35,490 nt of DNA from an uncultured Clostridia bacterium (GTDB taxonomy: Bacteria > Bacillota > Clostridia > Oscillospirales > Acutalibacteraceae), in assembly GCA_904397205.1 (NCBI GenBank), contig CAJFOO010000026.1:1-35490 (forward strand). Direction: 5' to 3'. The position numbers and the translations under genes are program-made. The notes below the pieces were generated by a model that worked only from the letters and a program-made list of their open reading frames with translations, searched no databases and was not told the DNA's origin. Below are positions 26,147-35,490 of this stretch, piece by piece (position 1 is the stretch's first letter; each line of letters starts with the position of its first letter).

Positions 26147-26920
26147 CTACATCCTTTCCACACGTTGGATCAGGCGGCCCAGCAGCACAAGGAACCCCTT
26201 TTCAAAGGCCAGGCTCACGCACACAATGACTGCTGTCCAGGCGAACAGGTCGGGGGTTGCCAGATAGATTTTGGCCTGCTGGAGCTTTTCGCCGATGGAA
26301 CCGTCGGGCATGCCGATGACTTCTGCCGCAATGCCGGATTTCCAGCAAAGGCCCAGCGCAATCGTACAGCCGGACCGGAAAAACGGCAGGACCTGCGCCG
26401 TATAGATATACCGGAACCGGCGCAGGGGCGGGATCCGGAACACCCTGGCCATTTCCAAAAGCTGCGGGTCGGCCGCGCGGATGCCGCCCAGCACATTGGT
26501 ATAGATGACCGGCAGCACCATCAGGAAGGAAATCAATACCGACAGGTTCCGCGACGAGAACCAGATCAGCGCCAGGATGATGAACGACGCGACCGGGATG
26601 GTCTTGATGGCCAGCATGGCGGGAGCAAGCAGTTCCTCCACCCGGCGGAACCGGGCCGAAAGCGCTGCCAGAAAAATCCCGGCCGCGGCCCCCAGCAGAA
26701 ACCCTCCGCCGATGCGCAGCAGCGACCATGCAATCGAGATCCAGAAATCCCCTGTGCCGCCAAGCTCCCAAAGCCGCACGACCACCCGCCACGGGGCTAC
26801 CAGCAGGAATTCCTTGCCGATGCAAAGGCTGGCAATCTGCCAGACGCAAAGCCATACCAGCACCGCCCAAAGCCGGATATGCCGCCGGCGCTTGCGCTTA
26901 GCGGCTGTAATAGAACGCAT
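26147..26920 (-). CDS. ABC transporter permease (SsuC/TauC-like)
   Basis: Multi-TM, EAA-like loop (GGIRAADPQLLEMARVFRIPPLRRFRYI), co-oriented with ATPase and SBP. Confidence 0.92.
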   Translation of the reverse strand: MRSITAAKRKRRRHIRLWAVLVWLCVWQIASLCIGKEFLLVAPWRVVVRLWELGGTGDFWISIAWSLLRIGGGFLLGAAAGIFLAALSARFRRVEELLAPAMLAIKTIPVASFIILALIWFSSRNLSVLISFLMVLPVIYTNVLGGIRAADPQLLEMARVFRIPPLRRFRYIYTAQVLPFFRSGCTIALGLCWKSGIAAEVIGMPDGSIGEKLQQAKIYLATPDLFAWTAVIVCVSLAFEKGFLVLLGRLIQRVERM

Positions 26921-27938
26921 CGCCCGGCAGCACGCCGCCGATGGATTGCGGGTTCTGTTCCAGCAGGACCGACAGATAGCCCGAGAGCTTCTGTTTCATT
27001 TCGTTCCCTTCGATGAAGGTGATATTGCAGGAGGGCAGGGCTTCTTTGGCCACTTCTGCGGTGACAATGCCATATTTGCCCACCAGTTCGGCAGCCCCGT
27101 CCACATTGGCGTTGACGTATTCCACAGACGCCTGATAATCGTCCAGGAACGCGGATACCGCCTCGGGATTCTGTTCTATAAAATCCCGGCGCGCCACGAC
27201 TACGCCTGTGATCAGTGCGGACGGCGATTCGCTTCCCGCTTGGATGGCGTCCCATTCCTCGGTCAGATCGAGCGCCACGCGCAGGCCGTCGTTCTGCTTG
27301 AGGGCGGTGGTCACAAACGGCTGCGGCAGCATGGCCACGGCGGCCTGGTCGGTGCTTAGGGCAGCCAGGCAGGCAGCGGCCTCGCTCTGCCATTCGATGG
27401 TGACATCCGCGGCGGGATCGATGCCGTTTTGCGAGAGCACATAGTTGAGGGCGTATTCAGGGGTGGTGCCTTTGCCGGTGGCATAGAGGGTTTTGCCGCG
27501 CAGATCCTCCACGGACCCGATGGACTCGCCGTTTTCCACTACATACAGCACACCCAGGGTGTTGATGGCCAGCACCTGGATTTCCCCGCCGGCATTGTTG
27601 TAGAGCGCGGCGGCGGCGTTGGCCGGCAGCGCGGCGACGTCAATGCGGCCTTGGGTGAGGCCCACGGTGACTTCGTCGGCCATGGTCTGGATAGCAAAGG
27701 TATATGCCTGGCTGGCGGCGCCGTTTTCGGCGTCGTCCATCAATTTGACCATCCCCATGGCGGTGGGGCCGTTCAGGGCGGTCACGCGCATACCGGTTTC
27801 TGTGGTGGCCGGGGCGGACGGTTCGGGCTGCGGCTGCGAGGACGGCGCGGAAGCAGCGCCTTGGGGCGTGGTAGCGCAGCCGACCAGCATCACCGCTGCG
27901 AGCGTGAGGCAAAGAAGAAGCGGGATCAGTTTTTTCAT
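26898..27938 (-). CDS. ABC transporter substrate-binding lipoprotein (NMT1/THI5-like)
   Basis: MKKLIPLLLCLTLAAVMLVGCATT lipoprotein signal; DLRGKTLYATGKGTTPEYALNYVLSQNGIDP; ORF extends upstream to 27992. Confidence 0.9.
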   Translation of the reverse strand: MKKLIPLLLCLTLAAVMLVGCATTPQGAASAPSSQPQPEPSAPATTETGMRVTALNGPTAMGMVKLMDDAENGAASQAYTFAIQTMADEVTVGLTQGRIDVAALPANAAAALYNNAGGEIQVLAINTLGVLYVVENGESIGSVEDLRGKTLYATGKGTTPEYALNYVLSQNGIDPAADVTIEWQSEAAACLAALSTDQAAVAMLPQPFVTTALKQNDGLRVALDLTEEWDAIQAGSESPSALITGVVVARRDFIEQNPEAVSAFLDDYQASVEYVNANVDGAAELVGKYGIVTAEVAKEALPSCNITFIEGNEMKQKLSGYLSVLLEQNPQSIGGVLPGDAFYYSR

Positions 27939-28034
27939 GACAAGATTCATCCTTTCTGTTGGGCCGGGGCGCGCGGCAGCCGGATTGTGCAAAGGCGCGG
28001 GAGGCTTGTCCGCGGCGGGGAGCCCTGCCCATAT

Positions 28035-28086
28035 GTTAGCGTAATCTAACCCATTTTATTATACCCCTGGGGAAAAGGGAAGTCAA
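28035..28086 (-). promoter_or_regulatory. Promoter/operator of the ABC transporter operon
   Basis: Minus TTGACT (28086-28081)-17-TATAAT (28063-28058) then GTTAG-attacg-CTAAC (28050-28035). Confidence 0.8.
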
Positions 28087-28156
28087 GCCGCCTGCTGCCC
28101 CCCTGCGGAAAAAGCAGCAGCCGCCCCGGGAAACCCACAGGGCGGCGGCTGGCGCT

Positions 28157-29695
28157 TTACAGGTTGTCCGGATAATTTTCCGGGGCCTGCGGCCAGTGCG
28201 AATACAGATACCACTGGTGATCCTGGCCGAGCAGGTCGTCGCTGATGAGGAAATAGGTGTGGCGCAGCACCGGCGTGGAGCTGACCGGGTCGTCCCAGGT
28301 CACATCCACGTTGTACCACTGCCCGTCGATTTCCACCTTGTTCCAGGCGTGGGCTTCCTGCTGGCCGCCCGAGTACCCGATGCCGGAAATCCGCAGGCAT
28401 TCGATATCCGCCAGGTAGCAAAGCAGGTCCAGCGCCTTGACATATCCGTCGCATACGGCCCGGCCGTCCACCAGCGCACCCACGGCGGCATGGCTGCGGT
28501 CGCCGGTCTCGCGGTAGGTCACGGTGTTGACCAGGTAGTCGTGGAACGCCAGCACAATCTCATACTCGCTCATGGAGGGGTCCACCAGGTCGGCATAAAC
28601 CTCCCGGGCGGCGGCAAGGGTTTGCTGGTCTTCCGCCGAGAGCGAGGAAGATTTGCCTTCCAGATATGCCATGATACGCGCTGCATCGTTGTAAGTAATG
28701 TTTACCGTGAATTGCCCGGAGCCGTTCACATAGGATGTGCGCAGCTGCAGGACATCCTGGAAGCGTTCAATCTGTTCGAGCAGGAGGGTCTGGTAAGCGG
28801 CTTCCTGCCCGCGGGGGACATGGATATCCACCTCGCTGCTGCGGCTGTTCATCACCTCGATGAACTGTTCCATCAGATCGTCGCCCGAAGAAACGGTGAT
28901 CGACGAGATAGCCGGGGTGATTTCCGTGGAGGCGCCCGCGGATGGGATCAGGCTTTGGCCCTTGTCGGCCCACCAGGAGGTGTCGCGGGTGGCCACCCCG
29001 CCCTGGGCAACCCCGTTTTGCACGTCGATGCGCACAGAGGAATGGGTCACCGCGCCGCCGTCCTGAACAATCTCATAAATAATGTAGCAGGTGCCGGGGT
29101 TTCTGCCGGTAACGCGGAAATTCCCGTTTGCAAGCTGCGTGAGGTTCACAATGGAGCCGGTACGGGAATCCGACACGCGCAGGGTGCCGTTTCGCACCAT
29201 CTGCTGGACCTGGCTTCCCGAAAGCGCCTGCCCGTCGCCGTCGGTGACGGTCACGCCGATGTCATAAATATTGCCGGGGGCCATGCGGTAGTTGACGGTA
29301 TCGAGCGTAATGGATCCGCCTTTGGGATACACGGTCACGGCAATGGAAGCCTGCTGTCCGTCATACGATACCGAGAGGGATGTGGAACCCGCCTGTAAGC
29401 CGGTTACCCGGTATGTTGCGCCGGAAGCGTCGACGCCGGCGAACGAAACGGACGCAATGGAGGGATCTTCCGGTTCAATGAAGATGCCGCCCGAGGAGGA
29501 AGCGCCCTCGATAGTGAACGAGCCGATCCCCACCTCCTGCGTCAGCTGTAAAGACTGCACATTCAGCCAGGAAGCCTGGCTTTGCTGTGTCTGCGCGGCG
29601 AATACCTGCGGCGCCGCGCCCACCGCCGGGACGCTGAAGGCCAGCAGGGCGGCCGCCAGCAGCGACGAGAAAAGTTTCTTTTTTCGTAGGTGCAT
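28157..29695 (-). CDS. Secreted protein with Ig-like regions and a transglutaminase-like domain
   Basis: Signal peptide MHLRKKKLFSSLLAAALLAFSVPAVGA; GRAVCDGYVKALDLLCYLADIECLRISG...HAWNKVEIDGQWYNVDVTWDDP; tracked ORF extends to 29986. Confidence 0.9.
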   Translation of the reverse strand: MHLRKKKLFSSLLAAALLAFSVPAVGAAPQVFAAQTQQSQASWLNVQSLQLTQEVGIGSFTIEGASSSGGIFIEPEDPSIASVSFAGVDASGATYRVTGLQAGSTSLSVSYDGQQASIAVTVYPKGGSITLDTVNYRMAPGNIYDIGVTVTDGDGQALSGSQVQQMVRNGTLRVSDSRTGSIVNLTQLANGNFRVTGRNPGTCYIIYEIVQDGGAVTHSSVRIDVQNGVAQGGVATRDTSWWADKGQSLIPSAGASTEITPAISSITVSSGDDLMEQFIEVMNSRSSEVDIHVPRGQEAAYQTLLLEQIERFQDVLQLRTSYVNGSGQFTVNITYNDAARIMAYLEGKSSSLSAEDQQTLAAAREVYADLVDPSMSEYEIVLAFHDYLVNTVTYRETGDRSHAAVGALVDGRAVCDGYVKALDLLCYLADIECLRISGIGYSGGQQEAHAWNKVEIDGQWYNVDVTWDDPVSSTPVLRHTYFLISDDLLGQDHQWYLYSHWPQAPENYPDNL

Positions 29696-29876
29696 TCGAA
29701 TCTTCCTTTCCAAAAAGGCCGGTTTGCCCGGGGGCAAAGGGGTATGTGGTCTGCAAAACAATCCCTCTTTTCTATTATAGAGGATTTTCTGCATCCTGTC
29801 CAGTTCCTTGGGCAATGTGTCCAAAAAGGCGCCCCCTATCCCCTGTCTTGGCAAAGCGCGGACGTGCCGGATCAAA

Positions 29877-29909
29877 AAACCCCCTGCTGCACAGCGGGGG
29901 GTTTTATTA
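29877..29909. terminator. Hairpin terminator downstream of crcB
   Basis: AAAACCCCCTGCTGCACAGCGGGGGGTTTT. Confidence 0.8.
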
Positions 29910-30275
29910 TCGCAGGATGAGCTTTTGCCCGAGGTATACGGCCAAAATGCCCAGCGCCACGCTGGAAACAGCGTACAGGATGGCAATCCAGAGATTGCCG
30001 TTTTTTATCAGGCCATGGGTTTCCAGCGCAAACGAGGAAAACGTGGTGAACCCGCCGCAGACCCCGGCCTGGAGGAACAACACCAGGCGCGGCGGGAGCA
30101 GGCTGTGCTTGGAGGCCAGCGCGGCGATGATCCCGATGGCGAAGCAGCCTGCCAGGTTGATGAGGAAGGTCTTAATGGGGAACACCATCCACTCCTTGAC
30201 AGGGATCAGGCCGATAAGATACCGGCACACTGCCCCGAGGAACCCGCCCGCGCCCACAGCCAGGCATTCAATCAT
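29907..30275 (-). CDS. crcB: Fluoride exporter CrcB/FluC
   Basis: GAGGFLGAVCRYLIG, TFLINLAGCFAIG, GVCGGFTTFSSFALE. Confidence 0.96.
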   Translation of the reverse strand: MIECLAVGAGGFLGAVCRYLIGLIPVKEWMVFPIKTFLINLAGCFAIGIIAALASKHSLLPPRLVLFLQAGVCGGFTTFSSFALETHGLIKNGNLWIAILYAVSSVALGILAVYLGQKLILR

Positions 30276-33200
30276 GGATTTGCGCCTCCTTTCCGGGTGG
30301 ATTCTTCGGGCTGGTCAATGGTGCGGAAGAAGTCCTCCAGCTCCATGGGGCGGTAGAAATAAAAGCCCTGGATAAAATCGCAGCCGGTTTTCTGGATGGC
30401 CGCAAGTTCCTCTTCGGTTTCCACCCCTTCTACGCAGACCTGCTTGCCGAACCGGTGGCAGGCGTAGATCACGCTCATAATAAAATCCATCTTTTCTTTG
30501 GAAGAGGTCACTTCACACATCAGCATCCGGTCGAGCTTGATCAGGGTTGCCGGGTAGCGCAGGAGCAGCTGCAGGCTTGAATATGCGTTGCCGAAGTCAT
30601 CCAGCGCGAAGGTGATGCCCATTTCCTGACATTGCGTGATGAAGTGTTCCAGATGATCGGGCATCTCGTCAAAATGGGTTTCGGTCAGCTCAATGGCCAG
30701 GTTTTTCCCGGGGATGCCAAATTCCTGCATGGTTTGCTGAAGAAATGGGAAAAAGTTTTCATCCACAATTTGCAGGTAACTGACATTGATGGACAAAAGG
30801 AAATCCGGGAAGCGCCGGAGGATATCGCGGCAGGCTTTCAGGGCCTGGGTAATGACCCATTTCCCAACGGGGAGGATCAGGCCCGACTGCTCCAGGATGG
30901 GGATAAACTTGGCCGGGGGCATGTCGCTTCCCTGGTTTTTCCAGCGAAGGAGGATCTCCCCGCCGAAGATGCGCCCGGTGTCGGTGCGCACCTGGGGCTG
31001 CACCACAATGCGGAAATTCTCAAAGGCGTGGTTAATGCTGGAATGGAGCGCCAGGCTCAGGTCGGCGTGGTTTTTGCAGATGGCCGACATATGCGGCGAA
31101 AAAGAGAGGTAATCGAGCTCGGGGAACGCCTTGGCGGTCTGGGCGACCACCAGGGCGTTGTCGATGAATTCCTGCGGGGTCTGGCCGTCCTGGGGATAGT
31201 ACAGCAAGCCGACGGCGCACGGGTACAGCATATGGACGCCGTGGCTGCGGTATACCTCGGCCACAACTTCATGGATGCGGCGGGATGGAGGGCCGGGGTC
31301 GTCGGCCTTGTGTGAAACGGCCAGGAAGCGCAGGCCCTCCAGGCGGAAAAAGCGGAAATCGCTGCCAAGGTCCATCTCGAGCTGCCAGGCGATCTCCTGC
31401 AAAATGGCATCGCCGATGGCGCGGCCGAAAGTGTGGTTGATGTCGGAAAAATTCTGGAAGGTAAAGCTCAGCGCCATGGCAGGCTGGCCGCCGCCCGCGC
31501 GCGCCAGTTCGTGCCGCGCAAACGAAAGGCTCAAAAACCCCGTGATGGGATCGACTTCCATTTCGTTTTTGAGGTTTGTCAGGCTGCCGGCCAAAAACAG
31601 CGCTTTTTTGCCGGTTTCGTCCCACTTGAGCGCCGCGCGGCAGGAGATCCACACCAGCGCGCCGTCCTTATCGCGCGCGCGGAAGCGCACGGCCATAGCC
31701 GTGCGGTTTTCTTCAAACATGCCGTGCATCTCCCGCTGGGCCTGCCGGCGGTCGGGTTCATAGATTTTCTCTTCCATGCGCGGAAGGAAGTCGTACACCA
31801 GGTTGTCTTCAAACTGGAAATCTTCCCGGAAGTTGTCCGAAACATAGTAGGTATTCTTCTGCACGTCGCCGCAGAAAAGGTACGGCCCGGCTTCCCCGCC
31901 CACAATGGCCTGCAATCCCGCGTCGGCGTCGAAATAGTAGTTTTTCAGATAGGCCTCGAACGCCGAATCTTGCTTGCGCGTGTCCTGCTGCCCTTTGGCG
32001 GCGGCCTCCATCTGCCGGTAAAAGGCCCGTTTGTCTTCATACATGCGGGAGTCCGCCACCTGCAAAAGCTGGGAAAAGTCTTTTTCCCCCCGGTCGGCCC
32101 ACACGCTGCCAACCGAAAGGGTGCAGTTTTCCGCCAGCAGGGTTTTGCGCAGGGCGGCCACCCTTTCGGAAAACGTTTCTTTGCTGGCCCCCAGGCGCAA
32201 GACGATAAACTCGTCGCCGCCGATGCGGAAAATCTTGCTGCGCGGGAACGACTCGCGCAAAATCTGATAGGCCTGCACAATGAGCCGGTCGCCGCCCTCG
32301 TGCCCGATCGTGTCGTTGATCTTTTTCAGGCCCGTGATATCGCAGTAGACCAGGCCCACGGTATCCTCCAGGGAATCCTTGTCGGTATTTTTGGAAAGGG
32401 CGTGGCGGTTGAGCGCGCCGGTGAGGGGGTCGTAATAGCTGATGCGTTTGAGGTGGTCCATCAGGTCGCGCCGCTGCAAAATCGCCACGATAAAATGCGA
32501 GAGCATCTTGCAGTTTTCCATAATGACCGATACCAGGGTTTCGGGGGGGTTGTCCAGCCGCAGAAAGCCCAAAAGGCCGCCCTTGCCAAGCAGCGGGAAC
32601 AGCACGAGCGAATGGATGCTCTCATATGGCAGGAGATATTGATACAGATCCGGCACGCGGTCGCGCATCTGTTCCAAGTTGTAGAAATACATCGGCTCGT
32701 TGTGATGGAATTCCTGGTACCAGTCCTGGATATACAGGGCAAAATCCATGCACAGCGGCGGGTACTGGGGGGAAGAGGCGTCTTTGGTGTAGCTGTAGGT
32801 GTTATAGACCATGTCGCCGTCGCGCACTTCGTGGATGTATGCACCGTCGCAGCCGGTATGATCCACCAGGTAGCGCAGCATCCGCTGCAGCGACTGGTGG
32901 GGGTCGGCGGTGGAATGGGTGACCATCAGGCACTCGTTGACAAAGGATTCCTGCCGCACCAGAGAGGAATCCGGCAGGGAGAGGGTTTCGCCGCAGGTTT
33001 CGGCGGCAACCTCCATGCGGTACAGCCGCCCCTGGTGCTCTATGAGGGTATCCTTGAGCGCCATGACCCGCTGGAGCACCGGGTTGCGGTAGATCCATTC
33101 GTAGCAGTCGCCCGGGTTTTTGAGCTTGTAGTTGGTGCAGAAGGCGCAGGGCTTGGGCAGTTTTTGCAGCACCCCGTAACATGTTTTGCCCTGGTAGTTC

Positions 33201-33316
33201 TCCAGGGAGAACGCCTTGCGCGCGGCGGCGTTCATATATACCAGTTCAAACGTCTGCACATCGGCTACATAGACCAGCTCTTTCCAGTTTTCCAAATGTT
33301 CCCAAGGCGCTTTCAT
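30272..33316 (-). CDS. Multidomain PAS/GAF-GGDEF-PAS-(degenerate GGDEF)-EAL protein
   Basis: DPLTGALNRHAL...RIGGDEFIVLRLG; second GGDEF-like GFLSLSFARHELARA lacking GGDEF; EAL: GGEILLRWKN, SINVS, ELTETHFD, LDDFGNAYSSLQLL, EGVETEEE. ATG at 33316; the 1317-aa tracked ORF extends spuriously to 34225. Confidence 0.92.
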   Translation of the reverse strand: MKAPWEHLENWKELVYVADVQTFELVYMNAAARKAFSLENYQGKTCYGVLQKLPKPCAFCTNYKLKNPGDCYEWIYRNPVLQRVMALKDTLIEHQGRLYRMEVAAETCGETLSLPDSSLVRQESFVNECLMVTHSTADPHQSLQRMLRYLVDHTGCDGAYIHEVRDGDMVYNTYSYTKDASSPQYPPLCMDFALYIQDWYQEFHHNEPMYFYNLEQMRDRVPDLYQYLLPYESIHSLVLFPLLGKGGLLGFLRLDNPPETLVSVIMENCKMLSHFIVAILQRRDLMDHLKRISYYDPLTGALNRHALSKNTDKDSLEDTVGLVYCDITGLKKINDTIGHEGGDRLIVQAYQILRESFPRSKIFRIGGDEFIVLRLGASKETFSERVAALRKTLLAENCTLSVGSVWADRGEKDFSQLLQVADSRMYEDKRAFYRQMEAAAKGQQDTRKQDSAFEAYLKNYYFDADAGLQAIVGGEAGPYLFCGDVQKNTYYVSDNFREDFQFEDNLVYDFLPRMEEKIYEPDRRQAQREMHGMFEENRTAMAVRFRARDKDGALVWISCRAALKWDETGKKALFLAGSLTNLKNEMEVDPITGFLSLSFARHELARAGGGQPAMALSFTFQNFSDINHTFGRAIGDAILQEIAWQLEMDLGSDFRFFRLEGLRFLAVSHKADDPGPPSRRIHEVVAEVYRSHGVHMLYPCAVGLLYYPQDGQTPQEFIDNALVVAQTAKAFPELDYLSFSPHMSAICKNHADLSLALHSSINHAFENFRIVVQPQVRTDTGRIFGGEILLRWKNQGSDMPPAKFIPILEQSGLILPVGKWVITQALKACRDILRRFPDFLLSINVSYLQIVDENFFPFLQQTMQEFGIPGKNLAIELTETHFDEMPDHLEHFITQCQEMGITFALDDFGNAYSSLQLLLRYPATLIKLDRMLMCEVTSSKEKMDFIMSVIYACHRFGKQVCVEGVETEEELAAIQKTGCDFIQGFYFYRPMELEDFFRTIDQPEESTRKGGANP

Positions 33317-33435
33317 ACGGCAAAATCCTTCCCCTCGCCGCACCGGGTTTCCGGCGGGCGTCATATACTCCTGATTTTTGTCTTTGTCTATTGTATAGTG
33401 TACTGTATTTTTGAGGAAAATGTCAATATGCCGCC

Positions 33436-34104
33436 TCACCCCAAGGGCAGGGTAAAGCGGTTTTTTTGAAAGTCGATCCGGCCTTCTCTGCGCAGCTTGG
33501 AAAGCTCGTGGCACATCGCGCTGCGGTCCACCGAAAGGAAGTCGGCCAGCTCCTGGCGCGAAAACGGGATCGAAAACGACCGCGATCCGGCGCGCCGGGC
33601 TTCCCCGCCCAGATAGCACAGGAGTTTTTCGCGGGTGGTGCGCTTGGAAAGCAGCTCCACCTTGCGGCTTAGCTGCATATTTTTGCCCGCCAGCACGCGC
33701 AGCATATTGTAAATGAGCCGGTGGTGGAACGCGCAGCGTTTTTCGCAGGTGGAGAGGATTTTCCGGTAATCGATCCAAAGGATTTCGCTGTCCCCGGCCG
33801 CCACCGCCCCCACCGGCAGCGCCGCCGCCCCCGCGCACGCGAACGCTTCGCCGAAGAGCTGCCCCGGCCCCACCGAGGCCACAATGCTGCGGTTGCCGTA
33901 AAAATCGTCCTGTATCACCTGCACCTGCCCGGTCAGTACCAGGCCCACCCGGCCCGCCGGATCGCCTGCGCGCAAGACGTCCCCGCCCGCCGGGATCTTT
34001 GCCCGCCGTGCCGAAAGGCATCCGAGCAGGGCGGGCAGATCGGTTTCGTCCACGCCGTCGAACAGCGGCGAAGATCCCAGGATTTCCCAGTCGGTTTTCT
34101 TCAT
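33436..34104 (-). CDS. Crp/Fnr family transcriptional regulator (HcpR-like by context)
   Basis: cNMP-like N-terminus (LVLTGQVQVIQDDFYGNRSIVASVGPGQLFGEAFA), HTH SFSIPFSRQELADFLSVDRSAMCHELSKLRREGRIDF; divergent from hcp. Confidence 0.92.
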   Translation of the reverse strand: MKKTDWEILGSSPLFDGVDETDLPALLGCLSARRAKIPAGGDVLRAGDPAGRVGLVLTGQVQVIQDDFYGNRSIVASVGPGQLFGEAFACAGAAALPVGAVAAGDSEILWIDYRKILSTCEKRCAFHHRLIYNMLRVLAGKNMQLSRKVELLSKRTTREKLLCYLGGEARRAGSRSFSIPFSRQELADFLSVDRSAMCHELSKLRREGRIDFQKNRFTLPLG

Positions 34105-34238
34105 GGCTGCCTCCTTTTTGTTGGAAAAACAACATACAATCCCAGCATACCATAGTATACTCTACCCTGTAAACCGCTTTTTTGAAAAATACTGCGAAAA
34201 AATACCGGATGACACGATACGACAAAGGAGGAAAACCG

Positions 34239-35490
34239 ATGGATATGTTTTGTTACCAATGCCAGGAGACGGCCGGCGGTTCGGGCTGCTGCGGTGCGGC
34301 GGGCGTGTGCGGGAAAACTGCCGAGGTCGCGGCCTTGCAGGATGTGCTGGTATATGCCGTGAAGGGGTTGGCCGAAGTGGTGGTCAAAGGGAAGGTCCCG
34401 CCGGAGGAGGCCCCCGATCTGCCCCGCGAGGTGCTCAAAAGCCTGTTTATCACCATCACCAACGCGAATTTTGACGGCGAGGCCGTCATGCGGCAGACGG
34501 AGAAACTGATCGCCGCCCGCGAGGCGCTCAAGGCCAAGCTCCCGCCCCGGGAATGGAGCCACGCGGCGCAGTTTGCCGGCGGGTCCCAGCAAGCCCTGCT
34601 GGCCGTCCGGAAGGAAGCCGGGGTGCTGTCTGCCGCGGATGAGGATATCCGTTCCCTGCGCGAGACTATCACCTACGGCCTCAAAGGGCTGGCGGCCTAT
34701 GCCCAGCACGCGGCGAACCTCGGCAAGGAAAGCCCGGAGCTGTACGCCTTTTTATATGAAGCGCTGGCCGCTACGCTCGACGATTCCCGCACCAAGGAGG
34801 ATCTTATCGCGCTGACGCTCAAAACCGGCGAGCACGGGGTACAGGCCATGGCCCTGCTCGATGAAGCCAATACGGCCGCGTACGGCCACCCGGAAATCAC
34901 CAAGGTGAATCTGGGCGTGCGGGGGAACCCGGGCATCCTGATTTCGGGGCACGACCTTTCCGATCTGGAGCAGCTTCTGGAGCAGACCCAAGGCACCGGC
35001 GTCGACGTATACACCCACTGCGAGATGCTGCCCGCGCACTATTACCCGGCGTTTCAAAAATACCCGCACTTTGTGGGCAACTACGGGAACGCCTGGTGGC
35101 AGCAGGCGGCGGAATTCGAGGCGTTCGGCGGGCCGGTGCTGTTCACGACCAACTGTATTGTCCCGCCCCGCAAGGACGAGGTGCGCCGGCGGATCTTCAC
35201 CTGCGGCGCGGCGGGCTACCCCGGCTGTACGCATATCGAAGCCGGCCCCGACGGCAAAAAGGATTTCTCGCCCCTCATCGCGCTGGCCAAAACCTGCCCC
35301 CCGCCCAAGGAGCTGGAATCCGGCGAGATTGTGGGCGGCTTTGCCCACAACCAGGTGCTGGCCCTGGCCGACAAGGTGGTGGAAGCCGTCAAGTCCGGGG
35401 CGATCCGCAAATTCTTTGTCATGGCGGGCTGCGACGGCCGTCAAAAGTCCCGCGGGTACTACACCGAATTCGCCGAAAAGCTCCCAAAGG
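34239..35490 (+). CDS. hcp: Hydroxylamine reductase / hybrid cluster protein (partial, runs off window end)
   Basis: Not in ORF track because truncated. [57 protein letters not shown]...[54 protein letters not shown]. Confidence 0.96.
   Translation, partial: MDMFCYQCQETAGGSGCCGAAGVCGKTAEVAALQDVLVYAVKGLAEVVVKGKVPPEEAPDLPREVLKSLFITITNANFDGEAVMRQTEKLIAAREALKAKLPPREWSHAAQFAGGSQQALLAVRKEAGVLSAADEDIRSLRETITYGLKGLAAYAQHAANLGKESPELYAFLYEALAATLDDSRTKEDLIALTLKTGEHGVQAMALLDEANTAAYGHPEITKVNLGVRGNPGILISGHDLSDLEQLLEQTQGTGVDVYTHCEMLPAHYYPAFQKYPHFVGNYGNAWWQQAAEFEAFGGPVLFTTNCIVPPRKDEVRRRIFTCGAAGYPGCTHIEAGPDGKKDFSPLIALAKTCPPPKELESGEIVGGFAHNQVLALADKVVEAVKSGAIRKFFVMAGCDGRQKSRGYYTEFAEKLPK

Noticed and set aside
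31433-33469. 678-aa plus-strand ORF
   Set aside because: Antisense shadow of the GGDEF-EAL gene.
33317-34225. N-terminal ~300-aa extension of the 1317-aa GGDEF-EAL ORF
   Set aside because: Overlaps the well-supported Crp/Fnr gene on the same strand in a different frame; Arg/Gly-rich nonsense composition; a proper start exists at 33316.
1-35490. tRNA or rRNA genes
   Set aside because: No recognisable tRNA T-arm/anticodon or rRNA motifs seen by eye on either strand.

Overview
The window looks like a moderately GC-rich Firmicutes (Clostridia/Oscillospiraceae-like) replicon segment. From left to right it carries: (i) a ParA-type partition gene with a small downstream partner and an AT-rich, repeat-bearing upstream region; (ii) a minus-strand operon sigI-like sigma factor > RsgI-like anti-sigma > PepSY/RsgI-like lipoprotein > VTC polyphosphate-polymerase domain > DUF4956 > CotH kinase; (iii) an AT-rich accessory island (~7.5-14.3 kb) with a truncated recombinase remnant, an FtsX-like permease, secreted proteins, a PadR/HAAS pair, an intact tyrosine recombinase preceded by a 28-bp dif-sized palindrome, and an un-tracked 26-aa holin-like type I toxin with a convergent antisense RNA and a second, orphan antitoxin-like copy; (iv) two MCPs (one with an apparently extracytoplasmic CZB zinc-binding domain), a GGDEF protein, a VOC protein and a SDR/NmrA-like protein; (v) ahpC plus an AhpF-like flavoprotein with permuted domain order; (vi) a structured intergenic small RNA with converging promoters; (vii) a RepA_N-type replication initiator; (viii) an SsuABC/TauABC-type ABC operon whose promoter shares a GTTAG-N6-CTAAC inverted repeat with the ahpC promoter; (ix) a secreted transglutaminase, crcB/fluC translationally coupled to a PAS-GGDEF-GGDEF-EAL protein, a Crp/Fnr regulator and a divergent hcp (hybrid cluster protein) running off the end. 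The strongest candidates for undescribed biology are the SigI/RsgI-polyP/CotH operon with two proteins sharing repeat tails, the duplicated type I toxin-antitoxin locus, the shared ahpC/ABC operator, and the 24.1-24.2 kb small RNA. All calls are from reading sequence; no database search was run.
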